A stretch of DNA of 55,438 nt from Flavobacteriales bacterium (GCA_025055575.1 JANWWP010000062.1:1-55438), one strand, 5' to 3'. Counted from the first letter of the stretch, positions 16,979 to 25,812 are shown. Notes: generated from the sequence alone by a model not told the origin. Numbers and translations: made by a program.

Positions 16979-18820
16979 TTATTCCACCGTCACCGACTTG
17001 GCCAGATTCCGGGGCTGATCCACATTGCACCCGCGCATCACGGCGATGTGGTAGGCCAAAAGCTGCAAGGGCACACTGTTGACGATGGGAGAAAAGGCAT
17101 CTTCCACTTCGGGCACCTCAATGATGTGGTCTGCCAGGTTTTTCACCGTTTGGTCTCCAGCGTTCACAAGGGCTATTATACGGCCTCCGCGGGCTTTAAC
17201 CTCCTGGATGTTGCTGATAATTTTTTCATAGTGGCCTCTGCGCGTGGCGATCACCACCACCGGCATATTTTCGTCAATTAGCGCAATTGGACCGTGCTTC
17301 ATTTCTGCGGCCGGATAACCTTCAGCATGAATGTACGATATTTCCTTCAACTTCAGGGCTCCTTCTAGGGCTACTGGAAAATTAAACCCTCTTCCAAGAT
17401 ACAAAAAGTTAGAAGCGTCTTTATAGAGATGCGCGATTTCCCTCACCCGCGCCTCCGTGCGCAGAGCTTCTTCCACTTTTTGAGGGAGATCATCCAATTC
17501 ATTGATGAGCCTGAAAAAATCTTTCTGAGCCAAATGTCCCAGGCTGCGACCCAGGTAGAGGGCAATGAGCGAAAGCACCGCCACTTGGGCCGTGAAAGCC
17601 TTGGTGGAAGCCACGCCAATTTCCGGGCCGGCATGTGTGTAGGCTCCGGCATGGGAGGCCCGCGCAATGGACGATCCCACCACATTGCATATACCAAAGA
17701 TGGTGGCCCCTTTGGATTTAGCCAGTTCGATGGCGGCCAGGGTGTCCGCTGTTTCCCCGCTTTGGGAAATAGCCACTACGATATCCCGGTCGCTTACGAC
17801 CGGATTGCGGTATCGAAACTCGGAGGCGTATTCCACCTCGACGGGAATTCTGGCAAACTCTTCGATCAGGTATTCCCCTACAAGGCCCGCATGCCAGCTG
17901 GTTCCGCAGCCCACGATGATGATGCGGTCGGCCGTTTTAAACTTATGATCGTAATCTATGAGCCCTGCCATGGAAATCCGCCCCGTCTGTACATCCAACC
18001 GCCCCCGCAGACTGTCTCGAATGGAGCGGGGTTGTTCAAATATTTCCTTCAGCATGAAGTGTTCATAGCCCCCTTTTTCTATGGCCTCCAATTCCAGCTC
18101 CAATTCATGAATAACGGGTGTAATTTGAATGTTTTTAATGGTTTTAACGATCAATGGCTCCCCCTTTTTGAGAATGGCCATTTGTTCGTCTTCCAGGTAT
18201 ATGACGTTGCGCGTGTACTCAACGATGGGTGTGGCATCGGAAGCCAAATAGTATTCTCCATGCTCACCCAATCCAATCACCAGGGGACTTCCTTTTTTGG
18301 CAGCCACAATGGTGTCCGGCCAGTCTTTGTGCATCACGGCAATGGCATAGGCCCCCACCACTTCATTCAGCGCTTTACGAACGGCTTCATCAAAGGGCAC
18401 TTTTTCTTCGCGCATGATGAAGTCCGTAAGGTTCACGACGACTTCGGTATCGGTGTCGCTTCTGAATTTATAGCCGCGTTTTTGCAGTCCTTCCTTGAGG
18501 GCTGCATAGTTTTCAATGATACCATTGTGAATGATCACCATGGACTCTGAATCCGAGAGATGCGGATGGGCATTTTTGTCATCGGGCGGACCGTGTGTGG
18601 CCCAGCGTGTGTGGCCAATACCCATAGAGGAATGCACATTTTGACTTTGGGCCAGGGCTTCTAAATCGGATACTTTCCCTTTGCATTTGATCACGCGGAT
18701 TCCCCCATTCATCAGGGCCACGCCCGCGCTGTCATAACCTCTGTATTCCAAACGCTTTAGGCCTTTAATTAGAATTGGATAGGCTTGAGCGTTACCGATA
18801 TATCCTACAATACCACACAT
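16979..18820 (-). CDS. glmS: Glutamine-fructose-6-phosphate aminotransferase (isomerizing)
   Basis: 613 residues. It begins MCGIVGYIGN with the nucleophile Cys2 of the glutaminase domain (to ~240; GHTRWATHG, HNGIIENYAALK), followed by two SIS domains (CGTSWHAGLVGEYLIEE and SQSGETADTLAAIELAKSKGA; then YLGRGFNFPVALEGALKLKEISYIHAEGYPAAEMKHGPIALID). It ends LAKSVTVE, the conserved C-terminal tail that channels ammonia. The enzyme makes glucosamine-6-phosphate for peptidoglycan and lipid A. No glmS ribozyme is visible in the 31-base upstream gap. A TACTTTTA box lies 18 bases before the ATG. Confidence 0.97.
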   Translation of the reverse strand: MCGIVGYIGNAQAYPILIKGLKRLEYRGYDSAGVALMNGGIRVIKCKGKVSDLEALAQSQNVHSSMGIGHTRWATHGPPDDKNAHPHLSDSESMVIIHNGIIENYAALKEGLQKRGYKFRSDTDTEVVVNLTDFIMREEKVPFDEAVRKALNEVVGAYAIAVMHKDWPDTIVAAKKGSPLVIGLGEHGEYYLASDATPIVEYTRNVIYLEDEQMAILKKGEPLIVKTIKNIQITPVIHELELELEAIEKGGYEHFMLKEIFEQPRSIRDSLRGRLDVQTGRISMAGLIDYDHKFKTADRIIIVGCGTSWHAGLVGEYLIEEFARIPVEVEYASEFRYRNPVVSDRDIVVAISQSGETADTLAAIELAKSKGATIFGICNVVGSSIARASHAGAYTHAGPEIGVASTKAFTAQVAVLSLIALYLGRSLGHLAQKDFFRLINELDDLPQKVEEALRTEARVREIAHLYKDASNFLYLGRGFNFPVALEGALKLKEISYIHAEGYPAAEMKHGPIALIDENMPVVVIATRRGHYEKIISNIQEVKARGGRIIALVNAGDQTVKNLADHIIEVPEVEDAFSPIVNSVPLQLLAYHIAVMRGCNVDQPRNLAKSVTVE

Positions 18821-18837
18821 GCTTGTATTTTTTTCAC

Positions 18838-18845
18838 TAAAAGTA
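18838..18845 (-). promoter_or_regulatory. -7 box (TACTTTTA) for glmS
   Basis: One mismatch to TAnnTTTG, minus strand, predicting a leader of about 14 bases. A TTTT sits at the -33 position 20 bases further upstream. It lies in the 31-base gap after the DUF4270 gene. Confidence 0.4.
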
Positions 18846-18851
18846 TGTATT

Positions 18852-20198
18852 TCAAGGAATAGAAGAAAAATAAATTCTAAGCCTGGGCGCCGATATGGCC
18901 GGAAAAAGCTGAGGACCGTAAAAAATCACAGCATCCGCCCGAGAGGCTTTATATTCAACATAATCTACCAAAAGTGGAAGGTTTTCGATTTGGCCGCTGC
19001 GCATCTTAACGATGTGCTGGGTTATGTTGAAAACATAATGTTTTTTCTTTTCATCCCAAATACCGGCCACGTAAGCCATGCCTGCGGCATCCTCCAAAAC
19101 CCCAAGGGAACCCTCCTTCCGTATAATAAACATTCCTAAAATCTGGGGTAGAGCTTTGTTGCCTTGGACGTTTTCCGCCACGGGTAGAATGATTTCCGCT
19201 TTGCTGATGGCCAGGGCTTCCGATTTTTGCACAGAATAAGGTAAAGCAATATTTAACTTCAAGCGGCAACCCCCCATAGGCTGCAAATACGCCAGCTGCA
19301 TCGATTCGAATTGTTGTTGGTTTTGAAACGGCAGCTGCGACACAGAATAATTATGCACAAACTGATTGACCCAGACATTGCTCTCCCGAACCCCCAGCTC
19401 AAATACAGAGGTGTCGTTATAATAAATTTTTAAATACGTGGCAGCGGAGGGCATATTAAAAAATAAAAAAGCTCCAAAGCCCAAGGCTGGCGCGGGTGTT
19501 GCTTTAATGTAGAGACCCTTGAAAAATTGACGGAACAAACCATCATCTGAAAGCGCGGTAGGATTTTGAGTCAGCAATTTGTAGCCAAATGCCGGATCCA
19601 GGCGCAACCTCAGTTGAGGAGGTTCTTTCAAGCCGTTCACCACCACAGAATCATAGACGCGGGGTATGAAAGTGTGTTGCCCGATAACTGCCGGTTTCAC
19701 AGCAAGCACCGTATCGTACGGGTAGCCCCGCGTGCCCTGGGGACGCAATTCCAAAGAATCTTCCAATTCATACACTTGCACGGTTTGTAGGCCCCTATAT
19801 TTACTGATATCTCCATAAAATCTTGGGGACGCATAAGGCAAACAGAGGATCACCGAGTCCACCTTGTCCACTATGCCCACACCCGATGCATAAATTTGGT
19901 TAAGACGGAAGTTGGTATATATGGAAGCTGTGGTGATTCCAAAAATGGGATCCCAAAGTGACCCCAAAATCCCATACAGCGCACGATCCGAACGAAAAAA
20001 AGTATCCCTGACGACTGTTATTTTGAAGGTGGTATCCACGTAATGGGCTGACAGGCCTGCATCTGCCAAATCCTTATCAGGGCCCAGCTTGTCCTGCGGT
20101 TTTTTACACTGACAAAAGAAAAGAATAGTAAAAAAGAGAGTACTCCAGATTGGGAGATTTAAAAACCTTCGCATTCCCGGATGCCCGGCAGTCTTCAT
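18852..20198 (-). CDS. DUF4270-type surface lipoprotein
   Basis: 448 residues from the ATG at 20198 (a second ATG at 20174 is also possible); longer in-frame extensions would overlap the upstream GT5 gene and lack a signal. A lipoprotein signal follows, hydrophobic WSTLFFTILFFCQCKK with the acylated Cys in FCQC. The mature part starts DKLGPD and contains VDTTFKITVVRDTFFRSD, typical of DUF4270 proteins as I recall them. The rest is beta-rich with LQPMGGCRLKLNI and AISKAEIILPV. Function is unknown; the neighbourhood with the GT5 protein, panC and panD recurs in Bacteroidota. It lies 25 bases after the GT5 gene and is probably co-transcribed with it. Confidence 0.8.
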   Translation of the reverse strand: MKTAGHPGMRRFLNLPIWSTLFFTILFFCQCKKPQDKLGPDKDLADAGLSAHYVDTTFKITVVRDTFFRSDRALYGILGSLWDPIFGITTASIYTNFRLNQIYASGVGIVDKVDSVILCLPYASPRFYGDISKYRGLQTVQVYELEDSLELRPQGTRGYPYDTVLAVKPAVIGQHTFIPRVYDSVVVNGLKEPPQLRLRLDPAFGYKLLTQNPTALSDDGLFRQFFKGLYIKATPAPALGFGAFLFFNMPSAATYLKIYYNDTSVFELGVRESNVWVNQFVHNYSVSQLPFQNQQQFESMQLAYLQPMGGCRLKLNIALPYSVQKSEALAISKAEIILPVAENVQGNKALPQILGMFIIRKEGSLGVLEDAAGMAYVAGIWDEKKKHYVFNITQHIVKMRSGQIENLPLLVDYVEYKASRADAVIFYGPQLFPAISAPRLRIYFSSIP

Positions 20199-20223
20199 GA
20201 TGTCGCGGGCCAGGCCTTGAATA

Positions 20224-21063
20224 TTATTTTGTTTCGGACAAAAGAGATTGTTCTTGAAGCACTGAAGAAAACACTTTTTCCATAAAATCCCCCGCCGGCT
20301 CTTCGCCTTGATACACCATGGTTTTTTCGCGCACCGCATCGAAGTTGAGAAGGTATTTTGATGCGTTGGCCTCCGGAAGCACCACGGCGTCTGCATAATG
20401 GGCTGCGCAGGACATCATGGCTTTAAAATCCGAAGGGCCTTCCAGCCAGGCCGGCATATCGGCATCCGGAAAATCCATAATTTTGGATGTAAATTCTCCT
20501 GACATGGTGCCAGAGAATTTGTCCTGATCGTAAACTACATACACCACTTTACTATCCGAAAACAAGGGATTGTCTTGCAACTGGGTTTTTAGATAGTAGG
20601 GTACAAGGCTGGAAAACCAGCCGGCACAAAAAACAATATCCGGAGGCCAGCCCAATTTTTTTACGGAATCTAAAACCCCTTTACAGAAAAACAACAATCT
20701 CTCTTCGTTGTCCGGATAAAACTGCCCGCTCTCATCCCAAAAAGTGTTTTTTCTTGCAAAATACTCATCGTTGTCTATGAAATACACTTGTACGCGTATC
20801 TGCGGAATGGAAGCTACCTTGATTACAAGGGGCTGATCAGACCCATTCACAATAATGTTGATCCCGGATAAACGGATCACTTCATGGAGTTGATGCCGTC
20901 TTTCATTGATGTAACCAAACTTGGGCATAAAATTCCGGATTTCGTGCCCCAGGTCGTACATTTTTTCAATAACCTCCCGCACCTGGAGTCCCATGGGCGC
21001 ATTTTCTGTTGGAAGGTAGGGAGATATTTCACTGGAAATAAACAAAATTCTGGATTTTTCCAT
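20224..21063 (-). CDS. Half-length glycogen/starch synthase-like protein (GT5 N-terminal domain only)
   Basis: 279 residues, against about 450-500 for a complete glycogen synthase. It covers only the N-terminal Rossmann half: ILFISSEISPYLPTENAPMGLQVREVIEKMYDLGHEIRNFMPKFG at the start, YFIDNDEYF, LLFFCKGVLDSVKKLGWPPDIVFCAGWFSSLVPYYLK. The C-terminal GT-B half with the ADP-glucose site (KTGGL / PxRxEPCGL) is missing. The KxGGL loop at the N-terminus is also altered (NAPMGLQ). Such short proteins are common in Bacteroidota between DUF4270 and panC genes. Catalysis is doubtful; a sensing or partner role is possible. Confidence 0.82.
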   Translation of the reverse strand: MEKSRILFISSEISPYLPTENAPMGLQVREVIEKMYDLGHEIRNFMPKFGYINERRHQLHEVIRLSGINIIVNGSDQPLVIKVASIPQIRVQVYFIDNDEYFARKNTFWDESGQFYPDNEERLLFFCKGVLDSVKKLGWPPDIVFCAGWFSSLVPYYLKTQLQDNPLFSDSKVVYVVYDQDKFSGTMSGEFTSKIMDFPDADMPAWLEGPSDFKAMMSCAAHYADAVVLPEANASKYLLNFDAVREKTMVYQGEEPAGDFMEKVFSSVLQEQSLLSETK

Positions 21064-21112
21064 AGATGGGCGCCTGCTATTCTTTCAAAAAACGATTTAG
21101 GAAAATCTTCTG

Positions 21113-21120
21113 CAAAGGTA
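21113..21120 (-). promoter_or_regulatory. -7 box (TACCTTTG) for the GT5/DUF4270 unit
   Basis: Exact TAnnTTTG on the minus strand, about 50 bases before the GT5 ATG. The divergent panC has a near match TAATATTG at 21196-21203 on the plus strand, 13 bases before its GTG. Confidence 0.5.
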
Positions 21121-21216
21121 GATAAAAAAAACGGGTTTAAATAACAACTTTAAATGACAAATTTTGCAACACCACCTCCAACGCAAGATTGGCTTTAATA
21201 TTGCACCGCTTAGTTT

Positions 21217-22083
21217 GTGGAAATTATTGAAGACCGCCAGGCTCTGGCTACTTATTTAGAAAAAAACGTTCCTGGGGAGGCCTCGATAGGTTTCGTGCCC
21301 ACGATGGGGGCCTTGCATGAGGGCCATTTGGCTTTGGTTCGTAAAGCGCGGGCTAACAGTAGCCTGGTGGTGGTTTCCCTGTTCATCAACAGGCGACAAT
21401 TTAATAATCTGGATGATTATGAAAAATATCCGCGCAATGTGCAGGCTGATCTTTCTCTTTTGGAGACCGTAGGGCCTGATGTGGTCTTTCTTCCGGAAGA
21501 AGATAACCTTTTCCGGGGTGTGGCATTTCCTGTTTTTGATCTGGGTTCTTTGGATGACCGCCTGGAAGGAAAATTCCGACCCGGACACTTCAGAGGTGTT
21601 TTCGAGGTGTTGTGGGTATTTTTTTCCCTTATCCGACCACGTTATGTTTTCATGGGGCAAAAAGACCTTCAGCAATGTGCGGTGGTGGAAAAGTTGCTCA
21701 AGCAACACTTTCCTTTCACCACCCTTTGCATGGTGCCCACAGTGCGCGACAAGGACGGTCTGGCTCTTAGCTCCAGAAATCTTCGATTGACCCCGGAGGA
21801 GCGAATAAAAGCGGCCGGGGTATCCAGAGCGCTCCTCTCCGCCGCCAACGCTCTGCCTGGAATGGCCTGGACACAACTCCGGCAGGATCTCCTGGAGACG
21901 ATACACCAAGCGGGTTTTTCATCGGAATATGTGGAGTTAATTCAATATCCGGAATTTTCCATGGAACAACGCTACAAGCCTGGTAGCCTGCAAGCCATTT
22001 GTCTGGCTTATTATACAGAATCCGTGCGACTCATCGATAATGCTTGGGTGAAGAGTCCGCTGAGCGCAGGCCTTTTTTCTTAA
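21217..22083 (+). CDS. panC: Pantoate--beta-alanine ligase
   Basis: 288 residues starting at GTG 21217 (VEIIEDRQAL); the family start lies here and no ATG precedes it. ATP-binding HIGH-like motif FVPTMGALHEGHLALVRKA, then SLFINRRQFNNLDDYEKYPRN, VFMGQKDLQQCAVVEKLL and LALSSRNLRLTPEE are all as expected, although the usual NP in 'NPxQF' reads NRRQF. It joins pantoate and beta-alanine to give pantothenate. panD, which supplies beta-alanine, follows after 18 bases with its own promoter box. It is divergent from the GT5 gene. Confidence 0.95.
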   Translation: MEIIEDRQALATYLEKNVPGEASIGFVPTMGALHEGHLALVRKARANSSLVVVSLFINRRQFNNLDDYEKYPRNVQADLSLLETVGPDVVFLPEEDNLFRGVAFPVFDLGSLDDRLEGKFRPGHFRGVFEVLWVFFSLIRPRYVFMGQKDLQQCAVVEKLLKQHFPFTTLCMVPTVRDKDGLALSSRNLRLTPEERIKAAGVSRALLSAANALPGMAWTQLRQDLLETIHQAGFSSEYVELIQYPEFSMEQRYKPGSLQAICLAYYTESVRLIDNAWVKSPLSAGLFS

Positions 22084-22084
22084 T

Positions 22085-22092
22085 TACCTTTG
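22085..22092 (+). promoter_or_regulatory. -7 box (TACCTTTG) for panD
   Basis: Exact TAnnTTTG placed two bases after the panC stop and ending 9 bases before the panD ATG. The predicted transcript would have a leader of about six bases. Confidence 0.45.
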
Positions 22093-22101
22093 CGGCCCGT
22101 C

Positions 22102-22449
22102 ATGCACATCACTGTACTGAAATCCAAAATTCATCGGGTGCGTATTACAGAAGCCGATTTGAATTACATTGGCAGCATCACCATTGATGAAAATCTGATG
22201 GAAGCTGCAGGACTTATCGAAAATGAGCAGGTGCATGTGCTCAATTATTCCAATGGGGAACGGCTGATCACTTATGTCATTCGCGGGGAGCGGGGCAGTG
22301 GCATTATCTGTATGAATGGTCCCGCCGCCCACAAAATGCGTGTGGGGGATCACGTCATCGTTTTGTCCTATGCTCAAATTCCGGCTTCAGAAGCCTCCGC
22401 TTTCAAGCCCAAAATTGTTTTTCCCGATCCGGAAACCAACTCTCTCTAA
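22102..22449 (+). CDS. panD: Aspartate 1-decarboxylase (pyruvoyl enzyme)
   Basis: 115 residues from ATG 22102 (MHITVLKSKIHRV); a TTG at 22090 would place the start inside the -7 box and is rejected. The self-cleavage site Gly-Ser is present in LNYIGSITIDENLMEAAG, where the Ser becomes the pyruvoyl group. YSNGERLITYVIRGERGSG and NGPAAHKMRVGDHVIVLSY complete the family pattern. It makes beta-alanine from aspartate for panC. The 3' end overlaps the next frame if that gene starts at its ATG. Confidence 0.95.
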   Translation: MHITVLKSKIHRVRITEADLNYIGSITIDENLMEAAGLIENEQVHVLNYSNGERLITYVIRGERGSGIICMNGPAAHKMRVGDHVIVLSYAQIPASEASAFKPKIVFPDPETNSL

Positions 22450-23452
22450 AGCTTTGGTTTCTTTGCGAAGCTGGAAATGGCCCGGCCGGATCGTTCAATC
22501 TTTGGTCCTCGCAGCCGCTGGAGTTGCCATATTGGTGTACACCCTTCGCAACACGCCGTGGACCGACTTTAAATCCGCGCTTCACGCCGTGCAACCTGCC
22601 TGGCTTTTAGCACTTGGCGCCATTATTTTTTTAAGCCATTTCCTGCGGGCTTGGCGTTGGCAATTGCTGTTTCAAAAAGAAAACCGAAGACCCGGTCTTT
22701 GGGCTTGTTTCCACGCGCTCATGGCCGGATATCTCGTCAACCTCATTCCTCCCCGGGCCGGCGAGATTGTTCGGGCCGCCCTGCTGAGTCGCTCTGCAGA
22801 TATTCCTGTGGAAAAAACTTTAGGTACTGTTTTGTTGGAACGCCTTTTGGATCTTGTGACACTCCTAATTCTTTTTATCCCGACGCTTGGGTTTTCAGGA
22901 CCGACCCTGTATCACTATGCGCAGATTCACATCTTAGAACCCCTAAATGCTTCTCAAAAAATCTTTTGGATGGGTGGTTTGACGTTTCTTCTGATTGCGG
23001 CAGTCGTATTCTTTATCCTCTTGAAATCTCCCTGGGGGATGAAAAAAGTGCCCGTCTTGAATAGATTTTGGGAAGGCCTCACCGCTTTTTTAACCCTGCA
23101 AAAACCCTTTCTTTTCCTTTTCCTAACTTTAGCCATTTGGGGCTGTTATTGGCTGGTGAACCTCATTGGATTTCAAAGCGTAGGACTCATCCCGGAACAG
23201 CCGGCTGCTGCGGCTTTGGCCCTGATGACCGTGGGAACCATCGGGATGATTGTGACACCTGGCGGCACCATCTATCCTTTAATGGCAGCCGGTATTTTAA
23301 GTTTGTGGAATGTATCTTATAAAGAAAGCCTGCTTTTAGGTTGGCTTTTATGGGGAAGCCAGATGTTGTTGTTTTTGGCCCTGGGAGCTCTGGCTTTTTT
23401 TATTTTGCCCCTCACAAAAACCCGCCATGCCCAGCACACTTCAAAACATTGA
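22370..23452 (+). CDS. Lysylphosphatidylglycerol synthase-type membrane protein (UPF0104 flippase family)
   Basis: 360 residues if started at ATG 22370, which overlaps panD by 80 bases. A TTG at 22454, four bases after the panD stop, gives 332 residues and may be the real start. About eight hydrophobic helices are visible. Family signs are WLLALGAIIFLSHFLRAWRWQLL, HALMAGYLVNLIPPRAGEIVRAALLSR, TLGTVLLERLLDLVTLLILF and TVGTIGMIVTPGGTIYPLMAAGIL. Related proteins are the membrane half of MprF or stand-alone lipid flippases; substrate is unknown. It overlaps rfaE2 by 26 bases and may be translationally coupled to it. Confidence 0.85.
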   Translation: MLKFRLQKPPLSSPKLFFPIRKPTLSKALVSLRSWKWPGRIVQSLVLAAAGVAILVYTLRNTPWTDFKSALHAVQPAWLLALGAIIFLSHFLRAWRWQLLFQKENRRPGLWACFHALMAGYLVNLIPPRAGEIVRAALLSRSADIPVEKTLGTVLLERLLDLVTLLILFIPTLGFSGPTLYHYAQIHILEPLNASQKIFWMGGLTFLLIAAVVFFILLKSPWGMKKVPVLNRFWEGLTAFLTLQKPFLFLFLTLAIWGCYWLVNLIGFQSVGLIPEQPAAAALALMTVGTIGMIVTPGGTIYPLMAAGILSLWNVSYKESLLLGWLLWGSQMLLFLALGALAFFILPLTKTRHAQHTSKH

Positions 23453-23915
23453 AAAACGAATTTTTAAAGACTCCCTAAGCTTTAAACGTCAGCTTCACCG
23501 ATGGCGTTTTCTTGAAAAAAGCATCGTTTTTACGAACGGTTGCTTTGACCTGCTCCATCCGGGGCACATTCATTTGCTTTCCGAAGCGGCCGATATGGGC
23601 GATATTCTTTTGGTGGGTCTTAATTCCGATGCCTCTGTGGGCCGCCTTAAAGGCGCCGACCGACCGCGTATTAAAGAAAGTCTTAGGGCCCTACAACTGG
23701 CCTCTTTGTTTTTTGTGGATGGTGTGATCCTCTTTGAAGAAGACACCCCGGAAGCTCTCATCCGTGAAGTAAAGCCAGACGTCTTGGTGAAGGGGGGCGA
23801 TTATTCTCCTGATCAGATTGCAGGGGCTGATTTTGTGAAAAGCTATGGAGGGCGTGTGGAAATTGTACCTCTTTTAGAGAACTTTTCTACATCTAAATTA
23901 CTTACAAAAATTTAA
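23427..23915 (+). CDS. rfaE2: D-glycero-beta-D-manno-heptose 1-phosphate adenylyltransferase
   Basis: 162 residues. Nucleotidyltransferase motif FTNGCFDLLHPGHIHLLSEAADMGD, then VGLNSDASVGRLKGADRPRIKESLRA and the C-terminal VDGVILFEEDTPEALIREVKPDVLVKGGDY, ending in FSTSKLLTKI. It corresponds to the C-terminal half of HldE and activates heptose-1-phosphate to ADP-heptose for LPS inner core. The kinase half (HldA/RfaE1) is not in the window. Its start lies inside the 3' end of the flippase-like gene. Confidence 0.92.
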   Translation: MPSTLQNIEKRIFKDSLSFKRQLHRWRFLEKSIVFTNGCFDLLHPGHIHLLSEAADMGDILLVGLNSDASVGRLKGADRPRIKESLRALQLASLFFVDGVILFEEDTPEALIREVKPDVLVKGGDYSPDQIAGADFVKSYGGRVEIVPLLENFSTSKLLTKI

Positions 23916-23925
23916 AAATCATATC

Positions 23926-23933
23926 TAAATTTG
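23926..23933 (+). promoter_or_regulatory. -7 box (TAAATTTG) for the small lipoprotein gene
   Basis: Exact TAnnTTTG, 20 bases before the ATG at 23954 and just after the rfaE2 stop; the unit may run on into radA. Confidence 0.45.
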
Positions 23934-23953
23934 CAGAAATCTCAAATCTTTCT

Positions 23954-24373
23954 ATGAAAAAATTTTCGTTTTTTCTCATAATCCTTGTAGGCCTGGCCTT
24001 TTGGACTGCCTGTTCCAAATCTTTGGAAAATAAATTGCGCGGCACCTGGGTGGTGGAAAACACCCGTCTTCCCCAGTATCCCAAACCCAGCGACTCCACC
24101 TATTGGCATTTTGAGGGGGGCACCCTTGCAATCCGTTACGTTCTTCTGAATCGTACAGATACCGCTTCTTACACTTTTAAACGTAAGGGCACCAGCCGTT
24201 ATCTCGTTATCTCCTGTGATAAAGATAGTCCGGCGCTATTTGGTTCCGGCACAAAAGACTGGTTTGTTGTGCGCCTCAAAAAGGATCAGTTGCGCCTGGC
24301 TTATGGGATTGTGGACGATGAAGGCCGGCAAAGAGGGCTTGAGCAATATGATTTAATCCGTATTGGCGATTAA
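23954..24373 (+). CDS. Small lipocalin-like lipoprotein, function unknown
   Basis: 139 residues. Lipoprotein signal with FFLIILVGLAFWTAC, so Cys20 is the likely lipidated residue, followed by SKSLENKLRGTWVVENTRL. The motif LxGTWxxxxxxxxxP and the alternating beta pattern (YWHFEGGTLAIRY, SYTFKRKGTSRYLVISC, WFVVRLKKDQLRLAY) resemble the lipocalin-like domains common in Bacteroidota lipoproteins. No catalytic residues can be named. It precedes radA by 23 bases. Confidence 0.75.
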   Translation: MKKFSFFLIILVGLAFWTACSKSLENKLRGTWVVENTRLPQYPKPSDSTYWHFEGGTLAIRYVLLNRTDTASYTFKRKGTSRYLVISCDKDSPALFGSGTKDWFVVRLKKDQLRLAYGIVDDEGRQRGLEQYDLIRIGD

Positions 24374-24396
24374 AAGCAGGGGGCTTTCTAAAGCCT

Positions 24397-25782
24397 GTGA
24401 AGCCCAAAAAAATCTTCTACTGCTCAGCATGCGGCCAGGAATCTGTCCAGTGGATGGGCCGTTGCCCTTCATGCAATGCATGGAATTCTTTTAAGGAAGT
24501 TCCGACAACAAAAAGCCGTCTCCTTAACGGGGAGCCCGAAGGGCTTTTCGAAAGCCATAACGCGCTGCAACTTCTCTCGGACATTCGTCCTGACACTTTG
24601 GAACGGGTGAAGACCCCGCTGGAAGATCTGAATTTGGTTCTGGGCGGTGGCTTTGTTCCTGGGTCCATGGTCCTCCTTGCGGGAGAACCCGGCATTGGTA
24701 AAAGCACTCTGGCACTTCAAAGCATATTAGGTCTTCCAAACCAAAAAACATTGTATGTGACGGGAGAAGAAAGCGCTGCTCAGATCTGGCAAAGAGCTCA
24801 GCGTATAGGCCTGAAGCCCGGCGCTTGTCACGTGCTCCCGGATGTCACGCTCGAGGCGCTTCTGCAAACCCTTTCCGATCTGAGGCCATCGCTCACCGTA
24901 GTGGACTCCATACAGACGCTGTCAGACCCTAGATTAGAAGCCTCTCCGGGCTCAATAGTTCAAATAAGGGAATGTGCAGCTCGCATCACACGGGCTGCGC
25001 GGGGCCTTCACATGCCGGTTCTCCTGATTGGCCATGTGAACAAAGAAGGGGATGTCGCTGGCCCTAAGCTTCTCGAGCACATGGTGGACGTAGTGCTTTA
25101 TTTTGAAGGGGACCGTCACCACCATTTCCGACTTCTGCGGGCTCAAAAAAATCGTTTCGGAAGCACTCAAGAACTGGGCATATTCGAAATGGGACCTTCT
25201 GGCCTTCGAGAGGTTCGGGATCCTTCACGGGTTCTGATCTCTGCCACACGGGAGGCCTGCAGCGGCTCTGTTCTTTGCCTGGCCTCAGAAGGCACCCGGT
25301 CTTTTCTGGTAGAAGTGCAGGCGTTGGTTTCGCCGGCGGTGTACGGTACACCTCAGCGTATGTCTTCGGGTTTTGATATCCGCCGGTTGAATATGCTTTT
25401 GGCTGTCCTGGAAAAACGCTGTGGAATGCGGATGAGCCAAAAAGATGTTTTTGTTAATGTCACGGGGGGTATCCGCCTGGAAGATCCTGCGGCGGATCTG
25501 GCTGTCGTGGCGGCGCTTTGCTCCTCCTGGCTGGATGCGCCGCCGCCCCCGCGCGCGGCCTTCTCTGGCGAGGTGGGCCTCACCGGTGAAGTACGGCCCG
25601 TTCTCCGCCTGGAACAGCGCCTATCTGAAGCCTCCCGCATGGGCATCGAATGTATTTTCTTGTCTGCTGCCCATAAAGAAGCCCTCAGGCCTGAGGCACC
25701 AGAAAGTGTTTTGGTTTCTTCTGTGCGGCAATTGATGCACCGGACCTTTAACCCTGCTGGGCCCGAACCTGTTCCGGTATGA
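24397..25782 (+). CDS. radA: DNA repair protein RadA (Sms)
   Basis: 461 residues starting with GTG (VKPKKIFYCSACG). Order of domains: C4 zinc finger (CSACGQESVQWMGRCPSCNAW, ~8-28); RecA-like ATPase with Walker A LLAGEPGIGKSTL near 95; the RadA-specific QKNRFGSTQELG near 249; and the C-terminal Lon-like domain (VNVTGGIRLEDPAADLAVVAALCSSWLD, FSGEVGLTGEVRPV). It promotes branch migration during recombinational repair. The same KNRFG lysine is essential in known RadA proteins. It converges on the LpxH-like gene with a 30-base gap. Confidence 0.96.
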   Translation: MKPKKIFYCSACGQESVQWMGRCPSCNAWNSFKEVPTTKSRLLNGEPEGLFESHNALQLLSDIRPDTLERVKTPLEDLNLVLGGGFVPGSMVLLAGEPGIGKSTLALQSILGLPNQKTLYVTGEESAAQIWQRAQRIGLKPGACHVLPDVTLEALLQTLSDLRPSLTVVDSIQTLSDPRLEASPGSIVQIRECAARITRAARGLHMPVLLIGHVNKEGDVAGPKLLEHMVDVVLYFEGDRHHHFRLLRAQKNRFGSTQELGIFEMGPSGLREVRDPSRVLISATREACSGSVLCLASEGTRSFLVEVQALVSPAVYGTPQRMSSGFDIRRLNMLLAVLEKRCGMRMSQKDVFVNVTGGIRLEDPAADLAVVAALCSSWLDAPPPPRAAFSGEVGLTGEVRPVLRLEQRLSEASRMGIECIFLSAAHKEALRPEAPESVLVSSVRQLMHRTFNPAGPEPVPV

Positions 25783-25812
25783 TTTTCCTGTGAACCCCTG
25801 CCGGACCCCTCT

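Noticed and set aside
17429-18550. 373-codon open frame on the plus strand across glmS
   Set aside because: It is antisense to a fully conserved glmS, has no family features, and low-complexity His/Phe/Gly-rich content typical of antisense frames.
18821-18851. glmS ribozyme
   Set aside because: The upstream gap is 31 bases, far too short for the ribozyme fold, and none of its core is visible.
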